From positions 1 through 35,712 of IMG/VR virus record IMGVR_UViG_3300002144_000101: a stretch of DNA of 35,712 nt. One strand, 5' to 3'. The DNA comes from a virus. Both the position numbers and the translations under genes were made by a program. Under the pieces are notes generated by a model that ran no database searches, had not been told where the DNA came from, and saw nothing but the letters and a program-made list of their open reading frames with translations. Of this stretch, positions 21,801-26,636 are shown piece after piece (position 1 is the first letter of the stretch; every line of letters starts with the position of its first letter).

Positions 21801-23242
21801 ACTGCTGATAGATAAGGGATTTCTAAAACAACGCCTGCGGCATTTCTATAGAAAGTTAAGCCTAAGTAGTCAGTACCAAATTGTGCTGTAATCTTTTGTT
21901 CAGTTGGAATAACGCCGGCTGGTATTAAACGAATAGTTGGGTTAGTTGCATCACCAATGTAGGTGATTGTGTAAAAGTTTTCATTAACGTTTGAATAGAA
22001 ACCGTCTTCAAAAAGACCTTCATTAACGTTTGCGTTCATTGTGCCTGAATCAGCAGTCATTACTAATGCAGGACCATTTAAAATGTCTGAAATCTTAAAT
22101 GATATGCTGTCAACAATTTCTTTTACATAATAAATTGTATTGACATCTAATCCACCCAATAATGGATCGCCGCTTGGTTGTGCAAAAGTAACTGTTTGGT
22201 TAAGTATTAAATCGTCAGTTGAACCAGATGTAACAACTGCGTCAGTAGTAGTTGCTGTGATTGCTAACGTTACTGCTGGAACAAGATTAGGAGATGTTAA
22301 GTTAACATCATAGTTTGCTCCGCTCTCATCAAAGAATGACTGTACAAAGCCTACTTCGTTTGGTTCTCCAGTGGCATAGAACATAACACTAAGATTTTCA
22401 AGTGATGTTACTCCGTCAATGTTTCCTACTTCAGACAACGTTTTTCCGTTGATTTCAGAAAACAGAGTAGTACTGACAACATCAACTAAGTTGTTGCCTG
22501 GAAACAAGTATTGATCTTGTGCATTTCTGTTTGGGACGGTGAAGTTAACAAAACCCTGAAACGCTCCGTTATTACTAACACCTAAAACTTCCCTAGTGTT
22601 TTGGTTACTGTCTAGTCCAGTAGTACCTGGGACGCCTTGAATCCAAAACTGAGTTGGTTGATTAACTGCAAATCTATAACTGCCACCACGTAGCAACGTA
22701 ATTGTCGGGTTGTTTGATCCTGTCGCCGCTCCCAGTGCCTTAATGTTATATGCATTTGGGGTGTCTGTCACAACATAATCAGATGTTGAAAACACGGTTG
22801 CTGATGATACCGTGACCACTGGCGGTCCGGTTGGGATCCAGTAGTACTGATTAAAATTTATAAGTTTATCTAAGTCGGTAAATGAATCCCATGAATAGAT
22901 TTCACTTGTAAAAAGTCTATCGTTGTTAGTAGTAATGCCGTTGCGTAATTTAAGAGCATCTAATATGCCTGGGTATGTAATAAAATCTTTTGCAACTGAC
23001 TCGTTTTCTTTTAAGAAAACTACACTCGGATCTAACTGATAATCTGTGCGAACTTTAGTAGGTTCAATGACATAGTTATCTCTAGCATTTACCCCATAGC
23101 CAAATTTATTACCAACATACCCCTGAAGTCTTTCAGTAACCGGAGGGTTGACCAACTGATCAAGTGTCGCTCCTAAAAACTGAGCATTAGTATCAGTTTT
23201 AAATATCTCTGGTAAGAAATTAATAGTTCTAATTTTTGCCAT
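3881..23242 (-). CDS. Giant modular baseplate/tail structural protein, 6453 aa
   Basis: A single open frame of 6453 residues lies directly downstream of gp25 and gp6, where the T4 order would place gp7 (about 1030 aa in T4). The N-terminus (INFLPEIFKTDTNAQFLGAT, residues 7-26, through YYWIPTGP near 135) resembles a structural protein of marine T4-like phages. Further along: a carbohydrate-binding-like patch near 1973-2015; an FG-GAP-like seven-repeat set at about 2380-3090; a conserved-looking segment near 3590-3670 (TGYLNEVKPYHVVIKDFLFK); a GLQRG module near 3776; three GxGY motifs; YYV beta modules at about 4080-4765 and 5465-6180; an Asp-box-like seven-repeat set at about 4905-5290; and a second GLQRG module near 6386. 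There is no signal peptide, protease or lysozyme motif. It is too beta-rich for a tape measure. A weak AAGGA lies 15 bases before the ATG. gp7 identity is inferred from position only. Confidence 0.85.
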   Translation of the reverse strand: MAKIRTINFLPEIFKTDTNAQFLGATLDQLVNPPVTERLQGYVGNKFGYGVNARDNYVIEPTKVRTDYQLDPSVVFLKENESVAKDFITYPGILDALKLRNGITTNNDRLFTSEIYSWDSFTDLDKLINFNQYYWIPTGPPVVTVSSATVFSTSDYVVTDTPNAYNIKALGAATGSNNPTITLLRGGSYRFAVNQPTQFWIQGVPGTTGLDSNQNTREVLGVSNNGAFQGFVNFTVPNRNAQDQYLFPGNNLVDVVSTTLFSEINGKTLSEVGNIDGVTSLENLSVMFYATGEPNEVGFVQSFFDESGANYDVNLTSPNLVPAVTLAITATTTDAVVTSGSTDDLILNQTVTFAQPSGDPLLGGLDVNTIYYVKEIVDSISFKISDILNGPALVMTADSGTMNANVNEGLFEDGFYSNVNENFYTITYIGDATNPTIRLIPAGVIPTEQKITAQFGTDYLGLTFYRNAAGVVLEIPYLSAVLDTLYYQDGTNPNKVGVIRLIDSNLTNTLDVDTDVIGQKTFTSTNGVAFTNGLKVQFQGDVIPSSYLTGEYYVEGVGESIQLIPTTELSVPEDFTGTEYIPYDTLNYSIGNFDVELFIPIDEDYITIARNAINKNAWSRSNRWFHIDVINASATYNNNPTITTTYATGKNKAKRPIIEFYPNLKLFDAGTEAKKPVDFVDTRTTNAFSQVANQQQYYPDIESYTTYNATIAASTAATSTTITIATTNITKPFQVGQYVTDSTNLLPNNTQITDITVSGTNTVITVEFVSSTFAGTTVAQIVGSDTTVNNYQLFSGARIIFTADTNANVKNTIYVVGFSKITQSSNLTITLSESEDSPVLVDNQTVALRGYYNQGSTFWFDGTAWEEGQQKLTVNQAPLFDVYDKDSVSFGDATIYQGTSFLGNKLFAYGRGVGVNDSVLGFPVRYSDLVNQGDISFDVSLNVDTFTYVTGTSPVTQLINTGYVYNYNTRITKTRELGWQTAVAPSVQYQIFELEYSAGTTASFTCDVPVLPADPNVTNKWPSVQVYVNNVYQLPTEYTVTSTAKTTTITLETAPIIDTPIQILLLSKQVSTTAYYSIPVNLSNNPFNETLGTAALGDIRRQYQDIFINNANTAGVMFGANNYRDLGNMVPYGTAIIQNSASLVMPGTFLRKSEHNVFDALQYNSEQYIKYKQLIVQTVNNTEFAQRFNPSVILDTALEAITQSKSDSDSFFWSDMLPSQSPYKSTTYTFANALTEAIYPLSTIYDFSKANYSGVLVYLTRTTVGKTTTTQLITGVDYTVSITAPSLTVTIGLIAGDIVTIKEYNQTYGSYIPNTPTKLGLYPAFLPGVVLDPNYSVPTYMLKGHDGSYTSLYTLDYTPATGLTDFRDQALLEFETRIYNNLKLSTIVPIQAYEVLPGFFRESSYSTADWLKIYTPRFLNWAGQNRINYKDQQYSSSNEFSWNYFQSANRITNTPIEQGYWRGVYEYFYGTSQPNIAPWEMLGFPEVPSWWTAQYGAAPYTSNNTVMWNDIEAGIIWNGSVALSVTIDQLKRPGLSKILPVDDQGNLVSPFVSIVGNYTQTTFQRDWKAGDDAPAEFSYRRSSSWPFDLMRLFALTKPADFFNLAVDVDNYKYNIEFKQYLVNDRSHLVISDVDVYGSGTAKTSYLNWIVDFEKQQGIDATKTITSLLDNLDVRLVYRLAGYSDKTLLKFFVEKGTPNSVNASLLIPDESYQVLLHDNQPIDQIVYSAVVIQQVANGWKVFGNSQSQAYFTIDRPLLNGNNSVITYDTLTVRVAKDYTTTAIEEQLVPYGTQFYTPQEVAQFLASYGAWTERKGMKFDLIEFANAVNWELMIREYVYWVQLSWENGSLITVNPAAQYLKIDKESNIVQPLTIAQNNFVLNQNFYPIALKDMAIKRLDTEFTITTQNTGDTFAYGQFNLSNFEHGIVFNNTTNFNDVIYNLVTGLRQNRVFLRGSKSAEWNGTVFASGFIYNQDNVKEWASGVKYTKGMIVTFKNKYWIASRVLEPSATFKELEWVETDYDQIQTGLLPNSSTRAYEQTLYYNTNKANLENDADQLSFSLIGYRPRDYLNVIDLSDITQINVYKNMIKSKGTVNAVSAFKGASLPQGGIDYDVYENWGILSGQFGGTLNNNFVDFKLNESLLTGNPGIVSLTNGVSTTGSQQEVPIYSLYNYARPLSSPAVLPTLTTTSTQNLYPTAGYVNFNDVKMSSFYYSGLPNAVSQALIRVPIRDFYVRDYVWLANFKEKWGVYAWKPVGRVVGLRANSDNTTTVTFNKPHGLTRLDPINFINVSTEVNGYYLVTRVASLTDIIVNLTLPAVNDIVLSGNGLGLTFVNQRIATPAKIADLDLNEAEFSKNTVWVDEASSGDWGVYRKSINYAQLNTLSKADGETFGSAVAYTPRMGYLVSDQVAGEVYRYGYNTTTSAFDLDAGSTLTGAASFGTTIAYSGNLFVISEPTTTTGAFGSSTLRIYTLNDTVLTDDIILLQSFTGPEGAGTSLAISDDQEWIYSGSPLSNQIEVYSRQRIPFTAGFFTIGETYTITSVGTTDFKALGAVDNKVGIIFNATGVGTGTGTADQISYVELAEIEGTVAPINAIAGDNFGFSVSTDNNGDKIIVGAPNTGSVAGTDNSGATYIFNRVVQNFESQYNSLPNQPHQFDLAWTQLFVSRTATGVTGNVISYTGATISDNDAIVFSQTGTFGDSGINPDQVYYATATGIGVFSLKESRSTNTVVTLTTEPTLSSTIYNQVDSSITKVSVNGTFVDDSNYAVGGGQQALRYFGTLKAGDIVTVSSKVIIWEQSFVADNDTRVGAQFGYANDTTASGSEVLIGSPQEIIVEGPTTYNGVVYRFTNQGGKYGVVTGTNACSLTANRTLLINGFRVNLTSGSNATAVAQSIASTSITNITASATSDNKLIISVISSGLSLVNERIVLQQTDYDTLTELGLEAYVKTQIIKCPHNASRNGFGNTIKFNEYDSVVISAPLGERFLGTTFDFTDDENLDNDTIFDNNATRFVDTYPNAGAVYMFDFLQNYNPSLIAPGKFIYAQNINSKVEQYGNEPLYGTALDYSNNRVVVGTPNFLPGDINGQITVYNNASGLRNWMIYRESGAVVDISKIQNTQIYSAETNNTLINLDYFDPMQNKLLGAVRENLDYISNIDPANYNVNLGGVNGGLIWGDRNLGQLWFDTTNVRWVNYHQNNDAQYNSRYWGQTFPGSDVAVYTWVSSGTPPEAYTGLGTPKDVTVYSVESVLNASNVVIPKYYFWVRNTNVVVTDRNKTLADSTLQFYIARPQSSGIAYMAPLLQNAFAIYNSETYINSTDSVFHVGFATGNSDAVPHQEFNLIRDGFSDDFLPGLPRLGVQLPSNVPRGLYDRLLDSMSGVDESGQVVPDPFLPKAVQSGVLARPRQSFFFNRFLGIQNYLTYANTILASVPISETRQNATYLFQTGTYYDTTDYWEYVNWYLPTLNPVGQYNNNTKSTVSVAIYADLATLSIAVGTIATVETNGDGKWELYRFDGAGVWTRVGLQNGTIKFKTYLWDYAAGKTGFGDNFFDTASYDEYPSEETRWIVRSLNEQIYIDELVSHRNKSLILLFEYIQSETDESQNFLPWLNKTSLVDVSHTIRELKPIQNYQTDNQTFLTGYLNEVKPYHVVIKDFLFKYTGTDPYNGGVTDFDLPAEYNTNVNRYISPQLVYADIDNVNQYLPTNAIWTTPQYKEWFNNYGVSVTGQTDYNITVLSSYITLGSTVLIVDNASGFPINGSIVIDKEEIAYSYVDRALNILGGLQRGINNTVATSHIPGASVFTDLPAVLILNGGKGYVEPPRVTAYIDTTIYPEPRVEAQFEVVMSIDSVNSVKVINPGEGYAVLPEIRIDPALQLFFTNADINSTLHTISLFAPSLATGDLVQYKDSTDGASVTRLINNQWYYVNVLETNPTALVALYPSYADAVNQMHRIKFTDATTDGSFALNLGARASAISSASPVREVVSTLRYDRTTYTSQILDWEANAFYGSFFAGSYFNSENVSSSSIGLQATQPPIESIAASAQGAIFEIANVVNDQQIVYSEFAREVITTNATGDVLTLNPYDSSSTLNTSGSTIGFSVGMPIKFTGAVIGGLTADTVYYVNTIINTTDFTISAVANSGTILPLNAGSGSMICYAGKVSDTAVLTINYPGILQTTATTVTTNKLTIPQSVIGTGGTDGFYIGIPLFFTGTTFGNIVENDVYYVTTVVDSQTITISPTATPVTTTVSATTTGTNAITVADTSKLTINDPIIFNSMVDGSGNAITNYGNIISGTVYYVNEIVSGTSIKIATQVNNNPLALTSVSTGSALLTNQKDVLQLATATGSMTMNVSLPVSPGQINGQQFSLYNTSPYYTDIASGTLTAQITRAISATIATIDRIALTKNDKGTSNFYDNMPVVFDTTQGGVTAGTPYYVTDFSNSIRTAGDFIIGTTYTITTVGTTVFTDIGATSNNIGEVFTATGVGTGTGTATTTSITVFCTGTLTVDNSVTCVSTESLYVNMPIIFSGVGLGNIVVGTEYYVKAILDATSFTIADVASGPEFDLLTDNGSMTGTGAQYITVSLSSGGADVALSNSSATFNFTQTPQAVAEFDIGYKLGGYRAIISTAGSGYAVTNIITVSGAEVGGTSTPNDVTLQVNDVDEDGAITSLIISGNPNDLVSNYYLKIISDTQTEVYSDALMTVPVSGIGFDFGGFVTTSVTATNSGGVATGYLTVSNASTFSLNDPVVFMGLSTAEATASNLTSGTTYYIVLINGNGVSVSTTPGGSVIAATTSVATDFSMSKAGSYAFLPEPFYFNQSIVKYLNRVYRCVVSNDDNEFIIGKWEELRSDNRILNALDRVEGFYKPTVNMPGLDLTQLFEGVSYPNAVYLGNAFAPEDQYTVDVQLKDQSFYPTGISGTSVLWNGNHYIASANLGTYSGLLTSIVGSTWAIKQIATSVLNLTDIILGNGIYVMSSTNTATPIFRSNDGVVWTTNSTVLTVPAVQLNSVAYRNGYYVSVGNEIVQSDDSLTWLSRKTYNTVFDVSLNGVESIDTSNFGGFIAVGKGKKYDYSTGVTELIDTNIIAYSYEASGEFWSDGPSLTPNGFNAVASNGTIAIAVGENNVVYQTTNGGSWTGINEVDVVSINSATDQLNVTNTAGFADADPIRVSNSFGGLTAGVTYYVDVITSTQVELFTDPALTSQVSLLDAIIPLQCRMSLYDATAQTLNDVVYVNNIWMTVGDSGRIQTSTDGLTWTTRTSNTTSNLNGVNYNSDEDIFIVVGDDNIVLQSSDSGVTWATTNAFTTAEPIYDVQGANFAFGYGPEELVPGYIKDNFAMTVVTRPGTLWDPTEYSHTGYNVVTRTLEPATEFQVAFSFDLFVQYPIDLSLQIIDPTTNLGTGLATSEYTIDWPTKVITLNTPLQFAPKEQLRVDVYEVGNGNQLVKANTDTDPIREVDETGFDDIYLNCNFSNTYFQGSGLIRTGSSSVEIEATETEASSDRITCVSVVDFVANNPISFQGVVFGGVAEDVTYYVKEISTATNSITISATYNSTSGLAGPVFSLTDATGSMIVNIQTGTGTVWTDPIVYHNGNKLVLGKNNTVSRTKASNNAITTGSTVGLIANSRIYFAADMFGTDITPNSEYFIKTIIDGNEFTISETLGGTVLTLADASGKSSYVSNDYAIAQQPNGLQAKLVFGPPSSYANDTDYIVYSLFGESNGDTQYGYTVPEVQEFVGNGSSSSYALDNFVGGTNPHNAIVEIDGLRQTISQYTIDSGSDTILFNAPPANGAKISVLTYNDTGRQYLTTQYGIAGITGSSPTTITVTATDHYEGTFDEDTPSVESYDQNTPSIVTYDELLNTLTCADTSVLTLDEPIVFSASTFGGITAGVTYYILQIINATTFTLSLTVGGTPITVTTGTGSMVGSSNAVTVADITAIVTSMTVPITTTATNTTSGTNVVTFASTSGFVVGQTVLFAGTNFGNLVQGTYYFVDAILTSTTATLKDSSGAPIVLTTATGNMLVREGGNWTTRITTGIPHSLSDDVLCTIDGTLGSIQLNGNSYYVKVVDANRFDIYTQIFDPAVDAINNPVTGISTYISGGYVWRQGTFFLVTTEASETVTSDNEIIVTSTSELVVNTPVIFTAQGSQAGDALLGGLVQGTTYYVLEIVNGTSFKIKSTRDSLASVPLSNATGIMNVTQWEQTNVERLWITVNGYRVPIDKLKVNADNEVSILTVIQPGDVVIMTNMIPDSTPDEEIYLNFVNSEQEASVYRANVQARTWLTRPINALSTSIYVYDVTRLTDNVVQTNTAPSPVNNVYSIGLVSDKRILTGVTVVNTTTGVTLDPETDYFVTVVDLAPILNIRTGVYITAGDTLTITSLVGNKIYVNGEQIGFTTVDFATNSISGLQRGTGGTGKQNDIPVNTEVLGLLSTNMLPNVYYDQTWNSYVFNTVLGDPLQISNTVPAQFLHTDIT
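4700..6850 (-). repeat. YYV beta-module cluster II (giant protein residues about 5465-6180)
   Basis: At least six divergent copies of a roughly 60-80 residue unit. Each has a hydrophobic strand ending near DPIVF or VIF, a glycine-rich FGG turn, then TYYVxxI, an xxFTIS strand and a closing G(S/N)M motif. YY or YF cores in this cluster fall near 6700, 6370, 5630, 5340, 5115 and 4815. Copies differ strongly, so the expansion is old. The likely role is a rod or stalk of repeated beta domains. Confidence 0.7.
7370..8520 (-). repeat. Asp-box-like seven-repeat propeller (giant protein residues about 4905-5290)
   Basis: Seven repeats combine a strand pattern such as LNSVAYRNGYYVSVG with a following turn of the S-x-D-x-x-x-x-W type: SNDGVVWTT, SDDSLTWLS, YEASGEFWS, TTNGGSWTG, STDGLTWTT and SSDSGVTWAT, plus a less typical first unit (WNGNHYIAS to GSTWAIK). 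This is the pattern of BNR/Ycf48-like beta-propellers. The expected sialidase active-site arginines are not evident, so a binding or scaffold role is more likely than an enzyme. One YYV module (core near 7750) is inserted between the fifth and sixth repeats. Confidence 0.65.
8740..8850 (-). other. Carbohydrate-binding-like patch 2 in giant protein
   Basis: Residues about 4798-4834 read VKYLNRVYRCVVSNDD followed by GKWEEL. This is the short pattern of aromatic-bracketed modules seen in CBM5/12-like domains (V-x-Y, x-x-x-Y, terminal W). The motif is short and the call rests on spacing of aromatic residues only. Confidence 0.35.
8950..11000 (-). repeat. YYV beta-module cluster I (giant protein residues about 4080-4765)
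   Basis: At least seven divergent copies of the YYV module with cores near 10920, 10610, 10395, 9985, 9675, 9235 and 8985, for example DTVYYVNTIINTTDFTIS and GTEYYVKAILDATSFTIA. One short GTGTGTA module is embedded (9800-9935). Further single copies lie outside the clusters near 22140, 15125 and 7750. Confidence 0.7.
9800..9935 (-). repeat. GTTxF-GTGTGTA module, copy B
   Basis: About 45 residues reading IGTTYTITTVGTTVFTDIG, then F-TATGVGTGTGTA. The same module recurs at 15525-15660. It is a recurrent insert in structural proteins of marine viruses. The two copies are clearly related in protein and partly in DNA, so they could recombine. Confidence 0.6.
13980..16110 (-). repeat. FG-GAP-like seven-repeat propeller (giant protein residues about 2380-3090)
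   Basis: Seven repeats of the integrin FG-GAP type can be counted: GETFGSAVAYT, ASFGTTIAYSGN, GAGTSLAISDD, GDNFGFSVSTDNNGDKIIVG, GAQFGYANDTT to VLIGSP, GFGNTIKFNEYDSVVISAP and LYGTALDYSNNRVVVGTP. Each is followed by a strand such as GAVYMFDF or GATYIFNR. Seven units fit one closed beta-propeller. Inserts separate repeats 3-4 (GTGTGTA module), 4-5 (about 170 residues with a YYV-like core) and 5-6 (about 100 residues). Confidence 0.65.
15525..15660 (-). repeat. GTTxF-GTGTGTA module, copy A
   Basis: About 45 residues reading IGETYTITSVGTTDFKALG, then F-NATGVGTGTGTA, inserted between the third and fourth FG-GAP-like repeats. It is the partner of copy B at 9800-9935. Confidence 0.6.
17200..17325 (-). 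other. Carbohydrate-binding-like patch 1 in giant protein
   Basis: Residues about 1973-2015 read EWASGVKYTKGMIVTFKN, then KYWIAS and finally LEWVET. The pattern W-x-x-G-x-x-Y-x-x-G-x-x-V, Y-x-A, final W is that of CBM5/12-like chitin/glycan-binding modules. A surface-glycan binding role is inferred. Confidence 0.5.
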
Positions 23243-23260
23243 GTTCGTTTAATCTAATCC

Positions 23261-26200
23261 TTATGACTGCAATGTTGCAGGGGTTAGTGCCGCTACTACT
23301 ACAACATCATTTGTTGTGGCCGCATTGACAAAAATTTCGTATGGTCTGCATTTAATTTCGTACAAGTCTCCAAATAATTTTTCTGGGTCGTTAGATACTA
23401 ATACAGCAGAAGATATAAGTTCTTGTGTTTGTTCATGTAAGTATGCACTTAACTCAGAAAAGAAGAATGTGTCTCCAAAATTCCAAAAGTTTATACTAAA
23501 ATAACTATCCATTGCCGCAAGTACGGCACTTCTTATTTCACTATTACTTGCATTTGTGTTGCTCGATTTAATAACTTTAATAGTTGCTCTTAGTGACGCA
23601 TCTGCTTTCGCTCCGAACAACGGTTTGAATGTAACACTATTTAATATAACAGAATCCGACAGCATTTTATAATCTTGTATTTTGCCGTATGCAGTATTCA
23701 ATTCATTTAATGTTGGTTGCTGTGGTTTTACAACTGTATTTGTAGTGTCATTAATCCAATTTTGATAAGCAGTATAATATGCTTGAGTTACAACATACAA
23801 ATCAATGATGTTTGTAGTCGCTGGATCAATTCTAGTTGTGTTGTTTGCATTGTGTCTATATTGAAAAGACAAGCCCTGTCTTCCTTCTTTAACTGAATAA
23901 TCAATTTGAGCAGTTAAGACATAAAAAGGTGTTGTTACTGTAGGGTCTTGTACAGTTTTGTAAAAGACTTTATCTGCGTATGCATAGAATAGTTGTCCCA
24001 CTGGGAATTCATACTTTACAACTTCAACTTGTGTTTTTGTTGAATAAGAATAATTAATGTCTGAACTAGGGACAATTAGTTGACGTGTTAAGTTAATAGG
24101 ATCAACTGTTGTTTGAAAGAATGTGTAAACTCCAATATTGGCGCTGTTATTAACATACCCTGTGATGTCATTAAAGAAGTCTGGACTCAGAATTAACTGA
24201 CCGTTATTAACATCAGTTGCCGCAACTTCAACTTGGAAGTCATTGACATAACCATCAGATTCAACTGTCTGTCCTAAGATATTAACCCTAGTGTCTGCTC
24301 CTAAAGCAGTACTTGCACCAAATGTTGTATTGATGCCTAGCATATTAATAAAGTCTTGTATGATTTTGCCTGTAAACGGATCGTATACTAATTCGTTCTT
24401 GCTGAAAGTAAATCGTGTATCAGCAACACTACCAAAGTAGTATGTCAGTGACCTATATGTTACTGTGTAACGATTGTTTCCTAAACTCGTAAACTTGACA
24501 AAGTAATTAGTTGCTGTAGGTGCGCCAATTGACCAACGTTCTTGTGTGATCAATAATGAATTGTTAAAGATTAATGTAAAGTCTTGTTGTAATTCAATTT
24601 TAAGAATTGCTTCTTGTATAACAGTCGATGACAATGAATTATCAAAGACAGGAATAACTTGTGTAAGTGTAACGCCATCAGGGGCATAGCCATTGACAGT
24701 TACAGGACCGGTGCCATTAGCAAACTTGCCTTGGCCGGAGTTATTACCATCACCAACTACATTTAAAATTGTTGACCAGATATAAGTCTTTTCACCGCCG
24801 GTAGGGATGCCTGCTACTAAGCGATTGTTATTATCAAAGTAATAACCAATTGGAGCTGATAATTTTGCAATTGCGCCTGTTGTTATGTACTTGGCATTTG
24901 ATGTTGTAAATGGACCCAATGGTGCTGGGTTTTCTACAGCGCCTGTCAGTGAATAAAAATAACCACTCTGACTTGCTGAGTCAACTGAACTAGACTTCCA
25001 ATACAACACAGGAGAGCCGGTGTCTGGATATGCATATCGTGTGTAGTTCTGAATGTAATATTGATTAGCACGATTTAAGGCTAACACAGACGCTAAATCA
25101 TCAGTAAAGAACTGAATGATATCACTTGTGTTGCTTACAACTAATGATAAGAACCCATCAGTACTGTCCTGATATAACGCTCCGTCATCTCCGAAAGAGT
25201 TTGTACTTGAATACTTGCCAGTTGGGTCGAGTAAATCTAAATTCTTAGATACACCGATTGAACTTCTATTAACTGCTTTCGATTTAATAATAGAGTTATA
25301 AAGAGTATACGGGAAGTTTGTGTAATCTTCTCCGTTCACCATACGATTCTGTGTGTAGTATCTAGTAGGTGCTCTTTGTTTGATCTCAGAAATTGGCTCT
25401 CGTGCTTGTGCAGTTGAAACAACGTTTGGTAATTGCAAGTTTATTGTAAGTGTTTCGGTTGATCCTCTTCTACCGATATACGAGATTGCAACTGAGATGC
25501 CATTCATTTCTGAAGGGTTAATAGTGTAAGTCAGTGCGTTACTTGATCTTACATATGCTCTGAAGTTACCAACTGGTATCTTAGAGAACACACCGTCACC
25601 AAATGTGTACGAGACTTGATCATTAAACCTAGAGTCTACAGAGAATATTTCTTTGTCTGATTGTTCTGTTTGTAAATATGCGTCAGCATATACGTTTTCA
25701 ACTTGTTTCCAAGGAGTTGACGTGCCGTCTGCATTGAGTTTATATAACCATGTATCAGTTTGATTAATACCAGCAATATCAATATCAAGTGCTTGATTTG
25801 ATATCTTTTGCTGGAAAGAAAAATCGTAATTTGTTAACGCTCCTTGTTTAAAATAGAACATGTAACCAGTGTTCGAAGAGCCAAAGCCTAATCTATCGTT
25901 TCGATACAATAAATTAAGTTTTCCGCTTGGGGACGGAGGAATTTCGTATACGTATTCTTGGTCGAGTGATGTTGCACTTACGAGTTCGAAATTCATCGAT
26001 TGTCCGTCGATTACCGACGTAAAAGGAACGATTGGTAAACTAGTTTGTGGAATTCTAATAGAATATTCACTAGTCTGTACATTTAAAATATCAGATGTGT
26101 TTGCTGGTCTGCCAATACGTTGTGTATCAACAAGAGTAGCATTGATAATTGTATTCATTTGCTCTAACCAATTTTGGTTAGAAGGATCATTCCACAATAT

Positions 26201-26623
26201 AGGAATATTGCTTAAATTAAGACCGTTGACATCAGTTAAATTTTCTGTTGTTCTTATTGCAGAAATTTTTAAATAGCCGTTTGCACATGTATTTCTTTTT
26301 GGAGTATAACTAACTAAGTTAGCAAGTTTGACAACTGAGTCTCTACGTTCAGCAGTGTCAATAAAGTTCTCACGGGCGTTTAGATCGTTTCTGAACGCTA
26401 GTCCTTGCCCCATGAAAGACATGACATCAAGCAAAGCGATAAACTCTGAACTTTCTACATAATCATTGAATGTTTCTGGGTAATAAAGACGCAGGTAATC
26501 AATCATACTCTTACGAAGTGTTTCGTAATCGTAACTTCTAAAATCGGCTTCGCGGAACGTTTGGTAGATGGCTTTCCAGTCGTTTACGCCGAATAATCCT
26601 GATTGCCTTGAACTTGTAGCCAT
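23261..26623 (-). CDS. 6: Baseplate wedge protein gp6-like, 1120 aa
   Basis: gp6 is the wedge subunit that forms the dodecameric ring around the T4 baseplate hub. Residues 10-111 carry the family hallmark: LFGVNDWKAIYQTFR, then DYLRLYYPETFNDY, then SEFIALLDVMSFMGQGLAFR, then LNARENFIDTAERRDS. Around residues 414-432 an RAPTRYYTQNRMVNGEDY segment matches the baseplate-J-like core. At 1120 residues it is much longer than T4 gp6 (about 660), with extra sequence in the middle and C-terminal half. A GATAAATA element ends 19 bases before the ATG, leaving a short leader with AGAGAGAG as a possible ribosome-binding site. It lies between gp25 and the giant protein; gp25 and gp6 interact in T4 wedges. 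Confidence 0.95.
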   Translation of the reverse strand: MATSSRQSGLFGVNDWKAIYQTFREADFRSYDYETLRKSMIDYLRLYYPETFNDYVESSEFIALLDVMSFMGQGLAFRNDLNARENFIDTAERRDSVVKLANLVSYTPKRNTCANGYLKISAIRTTENLTDVNGLNLSNIPILWNDPSNQNWLEQMNTIINATLVDTQRIGRPANTSDILNVQTSEYSIRIPQTSLPIVPFTSVIDGQSMNFELVSATSLDQEYVYEIPPSPSGKLNLLYRNDRLGFGSSNTGYMFYFKQGALTNYDFSFQQKISNQALDIDIAGINQTDTWLYKLNADGTSTPWKQVENVYADAYLQTEQSDKEIFSVDSRFNDQVSYTFGDGVFSKIPVGNFRAYVRSSNALTYTINPSEMNGISVAISYIGRRGSTETLTINLQLPNVVSTAQAREPISEIKQRAPTRYYTQNRMVNGEDYTNFPYTLYNSIIKSKAVNRSSIGVSKNLDLLDPTGKYSSTNSFGDDGALYQDSTDGFLSLVVSNTSDIIQFFTDDLASVLALNRANQYYIQNYTRYAYPDTGSPVLYWKSSSVDSASQSGYFYSLTGAVENPAPLGPFTTSNAKYITTGAIAKLSAPIGYYFDNNNRLVAGIPTGGEKTYIWSTILNVVGDGNNSGQGKFANGTGPVTVNGYAPDGVTLTQVIPVFDNSLSSTVIQEAILKIELQQDFTLIFNNSLLITQERWSIGAPTATNYFVKFTSLGNNRYTVTYRSLTYYFGSVADTRFTFSKNELVYDPFTGKIIQDFINMLGINTTFGASTALGADTRVNILGQTVESDGYVNDFQVEVAATDVNNGQLILSPDFFNDITGYVNNSANIGVYTFFQTTVDPINLTRQLIVPSSDINYSYSTKTQVEVVKYEFPVGQLFYAYADKVFYKTVQDPTVTTPFYVLTAQIDYSVKEGRQGLSFQYRHNANNTTRIDPATTNIIDLYVVTQAYYTAYQNWINDTTNTVVKPQQPTLNELNTAYGKIQDYKMLSDSVILNSVTFKPLFGAKADASLRATIKVIKSSNTNASNSEIRSAVLAAMDSYFSINFWNFGDTFFFSELSAYLHEQTQELISSAVLVSNDPEKLFGDLYEIKCRPYEIFVNAATTNDVVVVAALTPATLQS

Positions 26624-26636
26624 AGTCTCTCTCTGT

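Noticed and set aside
3881-23242. The giant protein as tail tape measure
   Set aside because: Tape measures are mostly helical with coiled coils; this chain is rich in beta motifs, Thr/Asn/Gly and propeller repeats, and it lies beyond gp6 rather than next to tube and sheath genes.
25869-26276. A 135-codon plus-strand open frame opposite gp6
   Set aside because: It lies wholly within the conserved gp6 N-terminal half on the other strand; no independent support.
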